In this document: positions 1-8,872 of the stretch, piece by piece
Numbering within the stretch: position 1 is the stretch's first letter
How the letters are laid out: the number at the start of each line of letters is the position of its first letter
Assembly (NCBI GenBank): GCA_030833315.1
Contig: JAURHM010000020.1
Coordinates: 1-50,316 of the forward strand
Source: Burkholderiales bacterium
GTDB taxonomy: Bacteria > Pseudomonadota > Gammaproteobacteria > Burkholderiales > SG8-41
Direction of reading: 5' to 3'
DNA length: 50,316 bases
Notes under the pieces: model-generated
Told to the model about the DNA's origin: nothing
The model's input: only the letters and a program-made list of their open reading frames with translations
Databases searched by the model: none
Translations under genes and position numbers: made by a program

Positions 1-200
1 TCCCGTTCCAGTTCCTTCAGCCGCCGGGCTTGGTCGCCCTTGAGCCCCCCATACTCCTTGCGCCAGCGGTAGTAAGTGACATCCGTGATACCGGCCTCCT
101 TGCAGGCTTGGCTGATTGACCTGCCTTCGCCCAGCAAGACACTCCCGCACTTCGTCTGTGGAATCCCGTTATGATGGTTGGCGACACTGGCGGTGCATGT
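1..200 (-). pseudogene. IS3-family transposase OrfA remnant (partial, frameshifted)
   Basis: Read on the minus strand, positions about 137 down to 3 encode a stretch with the typical IS3 OrfA helix-turn-helix: GRSISQACKEAG, then TYYRWRKEYGG, then RRLKELERE leading off the window edge. The preceding part (TDEVREC) lies in another frame, with the change near position 138 in 'tgtcttgctg', so one base seems to have been gained or lost. No convincing start codon or terminal inverted repeat is visible inside the window. OrfA of IS3 elements binds the element ends and is normally completed by -1 frameshifting into OrfB, which would lie to the left. The break inside OrfA suggests an inactive copy. 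The upper boundary is uncertain. Confidence 0.7.
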
Positions 201-266
201 CCCTGATCCGTCGGCGGTAGGTGGCTTGAATGTTGGGGACGCGCCGCATCACCAACCCGAAGCCGC

Positions 267-1475
267 ATGACCACACCCCCACGGCATACAGCGCCGATCG
301 CGTTGCAGGCACTGGCCACGATACTGGCCGCACTCGCGATGATCGGCCCGTTCACGATAGACACCTATCTGCCGTCGTTCCCGCATATCGGGGCCGAATT
401 TTCCGCGACGCCGGCGCAGCTGCAGCAGACGCTGAGTCTTTACCTGTTCACGCTGGCGTTCATGACGCTATTTCACGGCACGCTGTCCGATTCCTTCGGC
501 CGGCGTCCGGTGATACTGGTGAGCCTGACTGTCTACGCCATTGCATCGATCGGCTGCGCGCTGTCGGCGAGCCTGCCGCAACTGCTGATGTGGCGCGCGA
601 TACAGGGTCTCTCCGCCGGCGCCGGCATCATCGTCGGTCGCGCCATCATCCGCGACAGCCTTGAGGGTCACGCCGCACAGCGCCTGATGTCGCTGGTGAC
701 GATGATATTCAGCATTGCCCCTGCCATTGCGCCGGTGATCGGCGGTTGGCTGCAGGGCGCCATCGGCTGGCGCGCCATTTTCTGGTTTCTCACGCTGTAC
801 GCCGTGATGCTGATCGCGGGAACCGTGCGCTGGCTCCCCGAAACGCATCCCGTTGCGGACCGCCAGCCGTTTCATGCCGGTCCGCTGCTGCGCAACTATA
901 TGCGCCTCGGCAGTGATCGCCGGCTGGTGCTGCTGTGCGTGATGATCGCCTTCAATTTTTCGGGGTTCTTCCTGTATATCGTGTCGGCGCCCGCGGTCAT
1001 TTACGGCCTGCTCGGCATGACGGAAAAGGATTTTGCCTGGCTGTTTGTTCCGGGCATCGGTGGTGTGATGATCGGTGCGTTTTTCTCCGGCCGCCTGGCC
1101 AGCCGGCTCACGCCGCGCCGTACGGTAAGCATCGGTTACATGATCATGTGCGCAGCAGCGGTTTTCAACGTCAGCTATTGCACAATATTGCCGCCGGCGT
1201 TGCCGTGGACGGTGCTTCCGGTGATGATCTATACCATTGGCATGGCACTGGCGATGCCAAGCGCGACCCTGCTCACGCTGGAGCTGTTTCCCAAGCTGCG
1301 CGGGATGACGTCATCGCTTCAGGGCTTTGCCCACAGCCTGTTTGCCGGGCTTGCCGCCGGGCTGGTGTCGCCGCTGGTTTCAGGGCATGCATTGACGCTG
1401 GCGCTGGCGGCGGGCGGTCTGATGTTCATGGGGTGGCTTGCATGGTTCAGTTATCTGCGGGTGACGCGGGCTTGA
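267..1475 (+). CDS. Bcr/CflA-family MFS drug-resistance transporter
   Basis: A 402-residue, 12-helix major facilitator of normal length for the Bcr/CflA branch (DHA1), which exports small drugs in exchange for protons across the inner membrane. The start of helix 1 reads MIGPFTIDTYLPSFP, characteristic of this branch (PxxTDMYLPxxP in relatives). The loop between helices 2 and 3 carries the MFS signature GTLSDSFGRRP (residues 71-81), and RAIQGL lies in helix 4. The ATG at 267 is the first in-frame start that gives an N-terminus matching the family. The substrate cannot be told from sequence. It sits alone between an IS remnant and a decayed sensor gene, with no regulator next to it. Confidence 0.88.
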   Translation: MTTPPRHTAPIALQALATILAALAMIGPFTIDTYLPSFPHIGAEFSATPAQLQQTLSLYLFTLAFMTLFHGTLSDSFGRRPVILVSLTVYAIASIGCALSASLPQLLMWRAIQGLSAGAGIIVGRAIIRDSLEGHAAQRLMSLVTMIFSIAPAIAPVIGGWLQGAIGWRAIFWFLTLYAVMLIAGTVRWLPETHPVADRQPFHAGPLLRNYMRLGSDRRLVLLCVMIAFNFSGFFLYIVSAPAVIYGLLGMTEKDFAWLFVPGIGGVMIGAFFSGRLASRLTPRRTVSIGYMIMCAAAVFNVSYCTILPPALPWTVLPVMIYTIGMALAMPSATLLTLELFPKLRGMTSSLQGFAHSLFAGLAAGLVSPLVSGHALTLALAAGGLMFMGWLAWFSYLRVTRA

Positions 1476-1488
1476 ACGGCGGGGTTCG

Positions 1489-1963
1489 ATGATTACTGAA
1501 TTCGAATGGGCGGGTCTGGCGGTGCTGGGGCTGCTGGTAATTGCCTGCTTGCTGCTGTTCTGTGCGCGGCAGCGCACCTATGCCGAGTAGCTTCGGCAAA
1601 GCGAGGCGCGTTTGCTAACTATCGCCGAGCATATCGGCGAAGGTCTTGCCCTGTATGATCGTGACGACCGGCTGATTTTTCAATGAAACTTATTGCCGGA
1701 TGCAGGAAACCGCTGGCAGGAATCAGAGCCCCGGCATGTTGTTCGTATCACTGGCGATGGACCGCGGAGATGTATTCAAGGCCCAGGCTGCGGCGCTGCA
1801 ACCGCGGACGCTGCGCATAATTTTCAGCGCTCAGACCATGAACCGCGCGATGCAGGCAGGGCTTCGCAATGGCGAGATCCATCTCTATTTCGAGAAACCG
1901 CGCAGTCACGAACCGGTGCAGGCCTGCATCAGCGACTGGCTGGACGCACAGCGCGGCAAATAA
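1489..1963 (+). pseudogene. Decayed PAS/response-receiver signalling gene
   Basis: Three pieces of one signalling gene appear in sequence but cannot be translated as one protein. From ATG 1489 there is a single membrane helix (AGLAVLGLLVIACLLLF), then an in-frame TAG at 1588-1590. The same frame continues with LRQSEARLLTIAEHIGEG and ALYDRDDRLIF, which resembles the start of a PAS domain, and stops at TGA 1684-1686. In a different frame, about 1735-1963 reads like the C-terminal half of a receiver domain (LRIIFSAQT with the conserved Ser/Thr, then LYFEKP with the conserved Lys-Pro) and ends at a TAA. I infer a membrane-anchored PAS sensor/receiver protein that has lost its middle and acquired two stops. 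Confidence 0.6.
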
Positions 1964-1992
1964 AGCAGGGCTTTCGGCAGACTACGCAGTGC

Positions 1993-2379
1993 TCAGCACT
2001 GTTCCCAGGGCAGACCGTCAAAGCGCCAGCCGGTGGTCGACCCGCGATGGTGGTTGTCGTCGAGTTCGCCTTCAAATCCGTGCAGCACGTTGTAGACCTG
2101 GGTAAACCCGGCTTCTTCCAGCGCACGGCCGGCATCGAGCGAGCGGTTGCCGCTGCGGCAGATCACCACGACGGGCCGGTCGACGCTGGTCGCCTTTTTG
2201 ACGTGGGCGACAAAATGCGGGTTGATGTCCCAGTTGGGGCCATCGTTCCAGGCGATGTGGATCGCGCCGACCGGATGGCCGACGAACAGATATTCCATTT
2301 CGCTGCGGCAGTCGACGAATATCGCGTTCCGGTTTTGCTTGAGGAACTCAGCGGCTTGTTTGGGTTCTAGGTGTTTCAT
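1993..2379 (-). CDS. Single-domain rhodanese-like sulfurtransferase
   Basis: A 128-residue single rhodanese domain. The active-site loop is CRSGNRS with the persulfide-forming Cys at residue 74, preceded by the usual VDCRSEMEY (residues 22-30) and GAIHIAWND. The C-terminus (LDDNHHRGSTTGWRF) matches small cytosolic rhodaneses, with no signal peptide. Such proteins move sulfane sulfur between thiol acceptors; the substrate here is unknown. The frame stays open far upstream, but residues before MKHLEP do not look like rhodanese and overlap metH, so I use the ATG at 2379; an ATG 12 codons further upstream (MRVLSS) is the alternative. It is divergent from metH across a 120-base spacer. Confidence 0.85.
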   Translation of the reverse strand: MKHLEPKQAAEFLKQNRNAIFVDCRSEMEYLFVGHPVGAIHIAWNDGPNWDINPHFVAHVKKATSVDRPVVVICRSGNRSLDAGRALEEAGFTQVYNVLHGFEGELDDNHHRGSTTGWRFDGLPWEQC

Positions 2380-2407
2380 GGGTGCACCCGTACTGGACAG
2401 AACGCGC

Positions 2408-2413
2408 ATTATA
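2408..2413 (-). promoter_or_regulatory. -10 box candidate for the rhodanese gene
   Basis: The minus strand reads TATAAT here, 28 bases before the rhodanese ATG, so transcription would begin near 2401. No good -35 hexamer stands 17 bases further upstream. Confidence 0.4.
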
Positions 2414-2442
2414 GGCGGCTGCCGGCGATCACGTAAGCCCAT

Positions 2443-2450
2443 GATAAAAT
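2443..2450 (+). promoter_or_regulatory. -10 box candidate for metH
   Basis: GATAAAAT lies about 50 bases before the metH ATG in the divergent rhodanese/metH spacer and is the most promoter-like stretch there. I saw no cobalamin riboswitch hallmark (B12 box) in the 120-base spacer, and the -35 region is weak. Confidence 0.35.
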
Positions 2451-2499
2451 TCGTACTTTCCATGCATTCCTTGTGCCATTCCGGCGCCCTGACCCAGCC

Positions 2500-5400
2500 A
2501 TGACTTCCCGCACCCAGCAACTGCCCGAACTGCTCAAACGCCGCATCCTGATTCTCGACGGTGCGATGGGCACGATGATCCAGAACTACAAACTGGACGA
2601 GGCGGCCTATCGCGGCGAGCGCTTCAAGGACTTCGCCCATGACGTGAAGGGCAACAACGACCTGCTGACGCTGACCCAGCCGCAGATCATCCGCGAAATC
2701 CACGAGCAGTATCTGGAGGCCGGTGCCGACATCATCGAGACCAACACCTTCAACTCGACCGCGGTCGCCATGGCGGATTACCACATGGAAGACCTGGTGT
2801 ACGAATTGAATTGTTCAGCTGCCCAGCTCGCGCGTGCGGCGGCGGACAAATATGAAGCGAAGGATCCGGCAAAGCCGCGCTTTGTCGCCGGCACGCTGGG
2901 ACCGACCAACCGCACGGCGTCGATTTCGCCGGACGTCAATGATCCCGGTTTCCGCAACATCAACTTTGATCAGCTGGTGGAAACTTATACCGAGGCAGTG
3001 CGCGGCCTGATCGACGGTGGTGCCGACATTCTGATGGTCGAAACCATTTTCGATACGCTAAATGCGAAAGCGGCATTGTTCGCGATCGATCGGTATTTCG
3101 AAACGCACGGCGTGAAGCTGCCGATCATGATTTCCGGCACCATTACCGATGCTTCTGGCCGCACGCTGTCGGGCCAGACGCCGGAAGCGTTCTGGAATTC
3201 GGTGCGCCATGCCAAGCCGCTGACCATCGGCCTCAACTGCGCGCTCGGTGCGCAACTGATGCGCCCGTTCATCGAAGAGTTGTCGAACGTCGCTGACACT
3301 TTTGTCTGCGCCTATCCGAATGCGGGTCTGCCGAATCCGTTGGCGCCGACCGGTTACGATGAGTTGCCGGAAAACACTGCTGAATACGTGCTCGATTTCG
3401 CCAACAGCGGCTTCATCAACATAGCCGGCGGCTGCTGCGGTACCACGCCGGGGCATATCCGCGCCATTGCCGAGGCGGTGAAGAATGTGCCGCCGCGCAA
3501 AGTGCCGAAGATCGAACACAAGACCCGCTTGTCCGGGCTGGAGCCGTTGAACATCGGCGACGATTCGCTGTTCGTCAACGTCGGCGAGCGTACCAACGTC
3601 ACCGGTTCGCGAGCCTTTGCCAAGCTGATTCTCGCCGGCAACTACACCGAAGCGGTTGCCGTGGCTCGTCAGCAGGTGGAAAGCGGCGCGCAGATCATTG
3701 ACGTCAATATGGACGAGGCTATGCTGGATTCGAAGGCGGCGATGACCACCTTCCTCAGCCTGATCGCCTCCGAACCCGATATTTCGCGCGTGCCGGTGAT
3801 GATCGACTCTTCGAAATGGGAAGTCATCGAGGCCGGTCTGAAGTGCGTGCAGGGCAAGGCCATCGTCAATTCGATCAGCATGAAAGAGGGTCTTGTACCC
3901 TTCAAACAGCAGGCGCGGCTGGCCAAGCGTTATGGCGCCGCCGTGGTGGTGATGGCCTTCGATGAAAAAGGCCAGGCGGATACCTACCAGCGCCGCATCG
4001 AGATTGCGAAACAGGCTTACGACATACTGGTCGATGAAATCGGCTTTCCCGCCGAAGACATCATCATCGATCCGAACATTTTCGCAATTGCCACCGGCAT
4101 CGAGGAGCACAACCGCTACGCCATCGATTTCATCGAGGCCACGCGCTGGATCCGCGAGAACTTGCGTTATGCGCGCGTTAGTGGCGGCCTGTCGAATGTG
4201 TCGTTCTCATTCCGCGGCAATGATCCGGTACGCGAAGCCATCCACACCGCGTTCCTGTATCACGCGGTCAAGGCTGGACTGACGATGGCCATCGTCAACG
4301 CCGGCCAGATCGGCGTGTACGACGAAATCCCCAAAGAACTGCTGGAACACGTTGAAGACATCATCTTTGATCGCCGGCCCGACGCCGCAGAGCGCATGGT
4401 CTCGTTTGCCGAAACCGTCAAGGGCAAGGGGCGCGTGGTGGTCGAGGACCTGGCATGGCGCGATGCGCCGGTCGGTGATCGCCTGACGCATGCGCTGGTG
4501 AAAGGCATCACCAACTGGATCGTCGAAGATACCGAAGCGATGCGCCAGCAGATCGAAAAAGAGGGCGGGCGTCCGATCCAGGTGATTGAAGGGCCGCTGA
4601 TGGACGGCATGAACGTCGTCGGCGACCTTTTCGGCGCCGGCAAGATGTTCCTGCCGCAGGTGGTCAAGTCGGCGCGGGTGATGAAGCAGGCGGTGGCGCA
4701 CCTGATTCCGTATATTGAAGCGGAAAAAGCGCGGCTCGGTGACGTGCGGGCCAAGGGCAAGATTGTGCTCGCGACCGTCAAGGGTGACGTGCATGACATC
4801 GGCAAGAATATCGTTGCCGTGGTGCTCCAGTGCAACAACTACGAAGTCGTCAATATGGGTGTGATGGTACCGTGGACCCAGATCGCCGAAGTTGCTGCCC
4901 GCGAAAAGGCTGACATCATCGGTTTGTCCGGACTGATCACGCCGTCTCTCGAAGAAATGGCGCACAACGCGCGTGAAATGCAGCGCGCCGGTATGACCAT
5001 CCCGCTGCTGATCGGTGGCGCCACCACGTCGCGGGTACACACCGCGGTCAAGATCGCGCCGCATTACCAAGGCCCGGTGGTGTGGGTTCCGGATGCGTCG
5101 CGCAGCGTCAGCGTGTGTTCGAGCCTGTTGTCGGATGATCTGCGCCAGGGTTACCTGAATGACCTCGCCGCGGATTACGAGCGCGTGCGCGAACAGCACG
5201 CCGGCAAGAAGGGCCCGGAACTGATTCCGCTGGCTGCGGCGCGTGCCAATGCGCAGGCTATCGACTGGAAGTCGTACACGCCGCCAAAGCCGCTGATGAC
5301 CGGCCTGAAGCCGCTGAAGAATTACGATCTGGCCGAACTCGCCAAATACATCGACTGGGGCCCGTTCTTCCAGACCTGGGATCTGGCCGGACCATATCCC

Positions 5401-6204
5401 GCGATACTCGATGATGAAGTCGTCGGTGTGGAAGCGCGCAAAGTCTTTGCCGACGCGCAGGCGATGCTGAAAAAAATCATCGAAGGCCGCTGGTTGACTG
5501 CCAATGGCGTGTTCGGGCTGTTCCCGGCCGCTCGCATTGATCATGAAGACATCGCGATCTATGCCGATGAATCGCGCAAAACGCGGCTGATGGTCTGGCA
5601 CAACCTGCGTCAGCAGAACCAGAAGCCCACCGGGCGTCCCAACCAGTGTCTTGCCGATTACATTGCGCCGGCGGACTCCGGTGTGCCCGATTACATCGGC
5701 CTGTTTGCGGTGACTGCCGGTCTGGGCATGGAGAAACAACTGGAGCGCTTTGAAAAGCAGAACGATGACTATTCGTCGATCATGCTCAAGGCGCTGGCGG
5801 ATCGTTTTGCCGAAGCCTTTGCCGAACTGCTGCATGTGCGGATCCGCCGCGAATTCTGGGGTTATGCGCCCGATGAATCGCTGGATACCGCGGCGCTGGT
5901 CGCTGAAAAATATCGCGGCATCCGTCCGGCGCCGGGTTATCCGGCCTGCCCGGATCACACTGAAAAAAGCGCACTCTTCGATACGTTGCAGGCGACACGC
6001 ATCGACATGCGTCTGACGGAGTCTTTTGCAATGTGGCCGGCATCGTCTGTCAGCGGCTTCTACCTGTCGCATCCCGAAGCGCAGTATTTCGCCATCGGCA
6101 AGATCGACCGTGACCAGGTGGTGGATTACGCACGCCGGAAGGACATGAGTGTCGCAGACACGGAGCGCTGGCTGGCCCCCAATCTGGGTTATAACCCGGC
6201 CTGA
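2500..6204 (+). CDS. metH: Cobalamin-dependent methionine synthase
   Basis: A 1234-residue enzyme of full MetH length. It transfers the methyl group of 5-methyltetrahydrofolate to homocysteine through methylcobalamin, in the cytosol. All four modules are visible. The homocysteine domain has LDGAMGTM near the N-terminus and zinc ligands in GLNCALG and GGCCGTTP. The pterin domain has [15 protein letters not shown]. The cobalamin domain has [10 protein letters not shown], with the cobalt-ligating His in DxHxxG. The C-terminal reactivation domain has [12 protein letters not shown], which binds S-adenosylmethionine. I chose ATG 2500 (MTSRTQQL), since the longer reading from 2473 adds only non-conserved residues. 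A fused CAAX-protease/dioxygenase frame starts two bases after the stop. Confidence 0.97.
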   Translation: MTSRTQQLPELLKRRILILDGAMGTMIQNYKLDEAAYRGERFKDFAHDVKGNNDLLTLTQPQIIREIHEQYLEAGADIIETNTFNSTAVAMADYHMEDLVYELNCSAAQLARAAADKYEAKDPAKPRFVAGTLGPTNRTASISPDVNDPGFRNINFDQLVETYTEAVRGLIDGGADILMVETIFDTLNAKAALFAIDRYFETHGVKLPIMISGTITDASGRTLSGQTPEAFWNSVRHAKPLTIGLNCALGAQLMRPFIEELSNVADTFVCAYPNAGLPNPLAPTGYDELPENTAEYVLDFANSGFINIAGGCCGTTPGHIRAIAEAVKNVPPRKVPKIEHKTRLSGLEPLNIGDDSLFVNVGERTNVTGSRAFAKLILAGNYTEAVAVARQQVESGAQIIDVNMDEAMLDSKAAMTTFLSLIASEPDISRVPVMIDSSKWEVIEAGLKCVQGKAIVNSISMKEGLVPFKQQARLAKRYGAAVVVMAFDEKGQADTYQRRIEIAKQAYDILVDEIGFPAEDIIIDPNIFAIATGIEEHNRYAIDFIEATRWIRENLRYARVSGGLSNVSFSFRGNDPVREAIHTAFLYHAVKAGLTMAIVNAGQIGVYDEIPKELLEHVEDIIFDRRPDAAERMVSFAETVKGKGRVVVEDLAWRDAPVGDRLTHALVKGITNWIVEDTEAMRQQIEKEGGRPIQVIEGPLMDGMNVVGDLFGAGKMFLPQVVKSARVMKQAVAHLIPYIEAEKARLGDVRAKGKIVLATVKGDVHDIGKNIVAVVLQCNNYEVVNMGVMVPWTQIAEVAAREKADIIGLSGLITPSLEEMAHNAREMQRAGMTIPLLIGGATTSRVHTAVKIAPHYQGPVVWVPDASRSVSVCSSLLSDDLRQGYLNDLAADYERVREQHAGKKGPELIPLAAARANAQAIDWKSYTPPKPLMTGLKPLKNYDLAELAKYIDWGPFFQTWDLAGPYPAILDDEVVGVEARKVFADAQAMLKKIIEGRWLTANGVFGLFPAARIDHEDIAIYADESRKTRLMVWHNLRQQNQKPTGRPNQCLADYIAPADSGVPDYIGLFAVTAGLGMEKQLERFEKQNDDYSSIMLKALADRFAEAFAELLHVRIRREFWGYAPDESLDTAALVAEKYRGIRPAPGYPACPDHTEKSALFDTLQATRIDMRLTESFAMWPASSVSGFYLSHPEAQYFAIGKIDRDQVVDYARRKDMSVADTERWLAPNLGYNPA

Positions 6205-6206
6205 CG

Positions 6207-7829
6207 TTGTTCCGCGCGTTACATTTTTCGAGTTTGCCCGCCGCGCGGTTTTTTGCGGCTGCGGATGCCGGTCGCAGCAGTGGCTGGCTTTACCTGCCGG
6301 GCACCGGCCTGGTGGTGCTGTGCTGGGTGTTCGGCGGCGCCTATGTCTACGGCCTGACGCTGCAACTTCCGCTTGGCCCCGTCGCCGAGTTCGCCGCGGT
6401 CAACGCCAGCATCCTGATGCTGATGGTCGGCGTGCTGGGCGTGACGCTGCTGTTGCATCGCCGTCACTGGCGAACGCTGGTGACGCCGCAGTCCCGCATC
6501 GACTGGCGGCGCATGGCGACCGGCGGCGCAATGTGGGGTGTTTTGCTGTTCCTCGGCGCAATTGCCGAAAGCCTGCTGTTTTCCGGGCGATATTCATGGA
6601 CGCCGGATTGGTCGAGGTGGCCGGCTTTTGTTGTCGCGGCATTGCTGCTGACACCCTTGCAGTGCCTGGCTGAGGAAATCGCGTTTCGCGGTTATCTGAT
6701 GCAGGGCTTGTCACGGTTGTGGCGTCATCCGGTTTTTGTCGCGGTGGCGAGCAGCGCGGTGTTCACGCTGCCGCATCTTTACAACCCCGAAGTGGCGGCT
6801 TACGGGCCGGGGATCATGGCCGTCAATTATTTTGCGATGGCACTGTTTCTGGCCACGATCACACTGTGCGACGGACGGCTGGAATTGGCGATCGGCGCAC
6901 ATACCGCCAACAACCTGTTTCTGGCGCTCGGTGTTAATTATCAGGATTCGGTATTTGAAACGCCTTCACTGTTCACCGCCGATACACTGGATCCCGTATA
7001 TTCGCTGCTGACCCTGCTGCTGGGTGCTGTGATTTTTTATCTCCGGGTTTTCAGGACGCGTGGCGCAATGGACAAAGGATTTACTGCAGAGGAAGTGGCG
7101 CGGTTTGAACGCGACGGTTTTCTGATCGCGCGCGGGTTGGTGCCTGCTGACGAATGCGCGCGCATGCGAAGCGTCGCCGAGCGTGAACTCGCTGCGGTGG
7201 CGTTGCCGGTGGAATACGAAGCTGAGACCCGTTATCCCGGCGCGCCCGAATCGCTGGAATCGCCCGGCGGACGCACCGTGCGCCGCCTGCTGCAGGCTTA
7301 TGCCCGTGATGCAGTGTTCCGGGGGTGGGCGACGGCGGCGCCGGTGGCAGAGCGACTGCGCCAACTGCTGGGTTCTGAAGTGGCGCTGGCGCAGGCGCAT
7401 CACAACTGCGTGATGACCAAGAACCCGCGCTACAGCAGTCTTACCAACTGGCATCGCGATATCCGTTACTGGGCGTTTGAACGGCCGGAGCTGGTGTCGG
7501 TGTGGTTTGCGCTGGGACCCGAGCGCCTGGACAACGGCTGCCTGCTGGTGATTCCGGGAACGCACCGGATGGAGTTTGCTGCGGAGCGGCTGGATGAAGC
7601 GCAGTTTCTGCGCACCGATGTCGCAGAAAACGAAGCACTCCTCTGCAGCCAGGTAGCGGTGGAGCTTGAGCCCGGCGATGTGCTGTTTTTCCACTGCCGG
7701 CTGTTTCATGCCGCGGGTAATAACCGCAGCACACAGACCAAGTTTTCCGCGGTGTTCACCTATCACTCGGCTGACAACGCTGCCTTGCCAGGCACGCGTT
7801 CCGCCAGCCAGCCGGATATTCCGCTCTGA
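6207..7829 (+). CDS. Fusion: CPBP/CAAX-type intramembrane protease plus phytanoyl-CoA dioxygenase-like domain
   Basis: A 540-residue open frame holding two normally separate proteins. Residues 1-285 are a multi-helix CPBP-family domain with EEIAFRG (E156, E157, R161), a His in FTLPH (H190), and HTANN (H232, N236), the expected metal-site residues of this membrane protease family. Residues 288-540 look like a complete PhyH-type Fe(II)/2-oxoglutarate oxygenase with NWHRD (H416, D418) and a distal His in FFHCRLFH (H501). An ATG at 7068 (MDKGFTAEEVARFERDG) has the look of a normal PhyH N-terminus, so two proteins could still be made from this stretch. No stop separates the halves. The start shown is a TTG two bases after metH; this is uncertain. 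Substrates are unknown. Confidence 0.75.
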   Translation: MFRALHFSSLPAARFFAAADAGRSSGWLYLPGTGLVVLCWVFGGAYVYGLTLQLPLGPVAEFAAVNASILMLMVGVLGVTLLLHRRHWRTLVTPQSRIDWRRMATGGAMWGVLLFLGAIAESLLFSGRYSWTPDWSRWPAFVVAALLLTPLQCLAEEIAFRGYLMQGLSRLWRHPVFVAVASSAVFTLPHLYNPEVAAYGPGIMAVNYFAMALFLATITLCDGRLELAIGAHTANNLFLALGVNYQDSVFETPSLFTADTLDPVYSLLTLLLGAVIFYLRVFRTRGAMDKGFTAEEVARFERDGFLIARGLVPADECARMRSVAERELAAVALPVEYEAETRYPGAPESLESPGGRTVRRLLQAYARDAVFRGWATAAPVAERLRQLLGSEVALAQAHHNCVMTKNPRYSSLTNWHRDIRYWAFERPELVSVWFALGPERLDNGCLLVIPGTHRMEFAAERLDEAQFLRTDVAENEALLCSQVAVELEPGDVLFFHCRLFHAAGNNRSTQTKFSAVFTYHSADNAALPGTRSASQPDIPL

Positions 7830-7833
7830 GCGC

Positions 7834-8388
7834 TTAGCGGCGCGCGGCTTTGGCTAGTGCGGCCAGCGCCAGCGTGCGCGCTTCGGCAGGACCGATGATG
7901 CGTGCACTGCGGCCATTCAAGGCAGTGACGGCAATTTCATCCAACGCGACAACGTCATCAGCCGCCTGCATCTGCCGCAGCCAAAGGCACTGCGCCGCTT
8001 CTGCGGCACTTTGCATCGCATAAGAGACGATGCACAGACTGCGTGCGATGAGTAGAGATGCGGCGAGATGTTCCTGCCGCAGGGTTTGCGTCAGCGCCGC
8101 CGGTTCTGCGGCGGCGGCGACGACAATCACCAGCCGTTGCGGTTTTGACTCGCGCAGCAGACGCACAATGCCGGTCTGCAGCGAAACCTGGCCGGTGCAG
8201 CAGGCGCAGCCGCTGACGACTGCAAAGCTGAAGTCATCGTTGCTGCCGCTGAGTTCCGGCGGGTTGCCGTCATTGTCGAGCAGGGCCCAGCGTTCACGCG
8301 GCGGACGGATGGCCAGCAGTGATCGCAGGAAGGAGGTTTTGGCGCTGCGGTCGGCTCCGGTGAGCAGCAGGGTGGGTATGGCGGGCAC
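7834..8388 (-). CDS. Short, degenerate CobW/G3E-like P-loop protein
   Basis: 184 residues, about half the length of a normal COG0523 (CobW-type) metal-chaperone GTPase. It keeps the family hallmark CxCC in SGCACCTG, and an N-terminal strand-loop LLLTGADRSAKTS where a Walker A should be. The second Gly of the P-loop is Ala, the usual NKxD specificity motif is replaced by ALDEIAV, and the C-terminal CobW domain is absent. GTP binding is therefore doubtful. I infer either a decaying paralogue or a small protein that kept only the metal-binding CxCC. It converges on the fusion gene with a 4-base gap and is divergent from the DUF486 gene. Confidence 0.6.
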   Translation of the reverse strand: MPAIPTLLLTGADRSAKTSFLRSLLAIRPPRERWALLDNDGNPPELSGSNDDFSFAVVSGCACCTGQVSLQTGIVRLLRESKPQRLVIVVAAAAEPAALTQTLRQEHLAASLLIARSLCIVSYAMQSAAEAAQCLWLRQMQAADDVVALDEIAVTALNGRSARIIGPAEARTLALAALAKAARR

Positions 8389-8419
8389 GGCGTGATTATA
8401 ACGGCCGGCTGATTTTCGC

Positions 8420-8448
8420 TACAATGAGGAAATTAAAAATATTTAATT
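8420..8448 (+). promoter_or_regulatory. Promoter -10 box plus AT-rich palindrome before the DUF486 gene
   Basis: TACAAT (8420-8425) is a good -10 box 40 bases before the DUF486 ATG. Just downstream lies a perfect inverted repeat, AATTAAA (8431-8437), spacer AATA, TTTAATT (8442-8448), in otherwise GC-rich DNA. It overlaps the expected transcription start, so it could be an operator or a leader hairpin. A -35 box is not clear. Confidence 0.4.
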
Positions 8449-8465
8449 AAAACATAGGGTTACTG

Positions 8466-8816
8466 ATGATCCCCCTGCCGCCTGCTGTCACTACCGTGCT
8501 GCTGCTCAGCGCCTCGAACGTGTTCATGACCATCGCCTGGTACGGCCATCTGAAACATCTCAACACCGTACCGTGGTGGATCGCCGCTCTCGTGTCCTGG
8601 GGCATCGCACTGTTCGAGTATCTGCTGCAGGTGCCGGCCAACCGCATCGGTTACACCACAATGACCTTGCCCCAGCTGAAAATCCTGCAGGAGGTCATCA
8701 CCCTCGCGGTGTTCGTGCCCTTTGCGGTGTTGGTGATGGGCCAGCCGGTGAAAATGAATTTTGTCTACGCCGGGCTTTGTCTGGTCGGCGCGGTCTACTT
8801 CGTATTCAAAGGCTGA
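8466..8816 (+). CDS. DUF486 small membrane protein (DMT-like)
   Basis: 116 residues with four predicted membrane helices and short loops, the length and pattern of the DUF486 family in the drug/metabolite transporter superfamily. Recognisable stretches are NVFMTIAWYGHLK near the N-terminus, ALFEYLLQVPANRIGY in the middle, and a final helix ending in YFVFKG. The function of the family is not established; its size resembles half-length transporters that work as dimers. The ATG at 8466 is the first start after the -10 box at 8420. mpl begins 56 bases downstream, so the two may be co-transcribed. Confidence 0.85.
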   Translation: MIPLPPAVTTVLLLSASNVFMTIAWYGHLKHLNTVPWWIAALVSWGIALFEYLLQVPANRIGYTTMTLPQLKILQEVITLAVFVPFAVLVMGQPVKMNFVYAGLCLVGAVYFVFKG

Positions 8817-8872
8817 GCGGGGCTTCACAGTACGATTCGCGTATCATTCGGCGCGTCAGTTACAGGGTTCTC

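Noticed and set aside
1684-1686. In-frame TGA in the PAS-like remnant as another selenocysteine codon
   Set aside because: A TAG already interrupts the same frame upstream, the following residues do not continue the domain, and PAS domains have no Sec position.
2380-2499. Cobalamin or SAM riboswitch before metH
   Set aside because: The 120-base spacer is too short for a full cobalamin riboswitch and I found no B12 box or SAM-type conserved core.
4207-6072. 621-residue open frame antisense to metH
   Set aside because: It lies fully within metH on the opposite strand, has His/Arg/Gln-rich composition with no recognisable motif, and is an expected by-product of strong GC codon bias.
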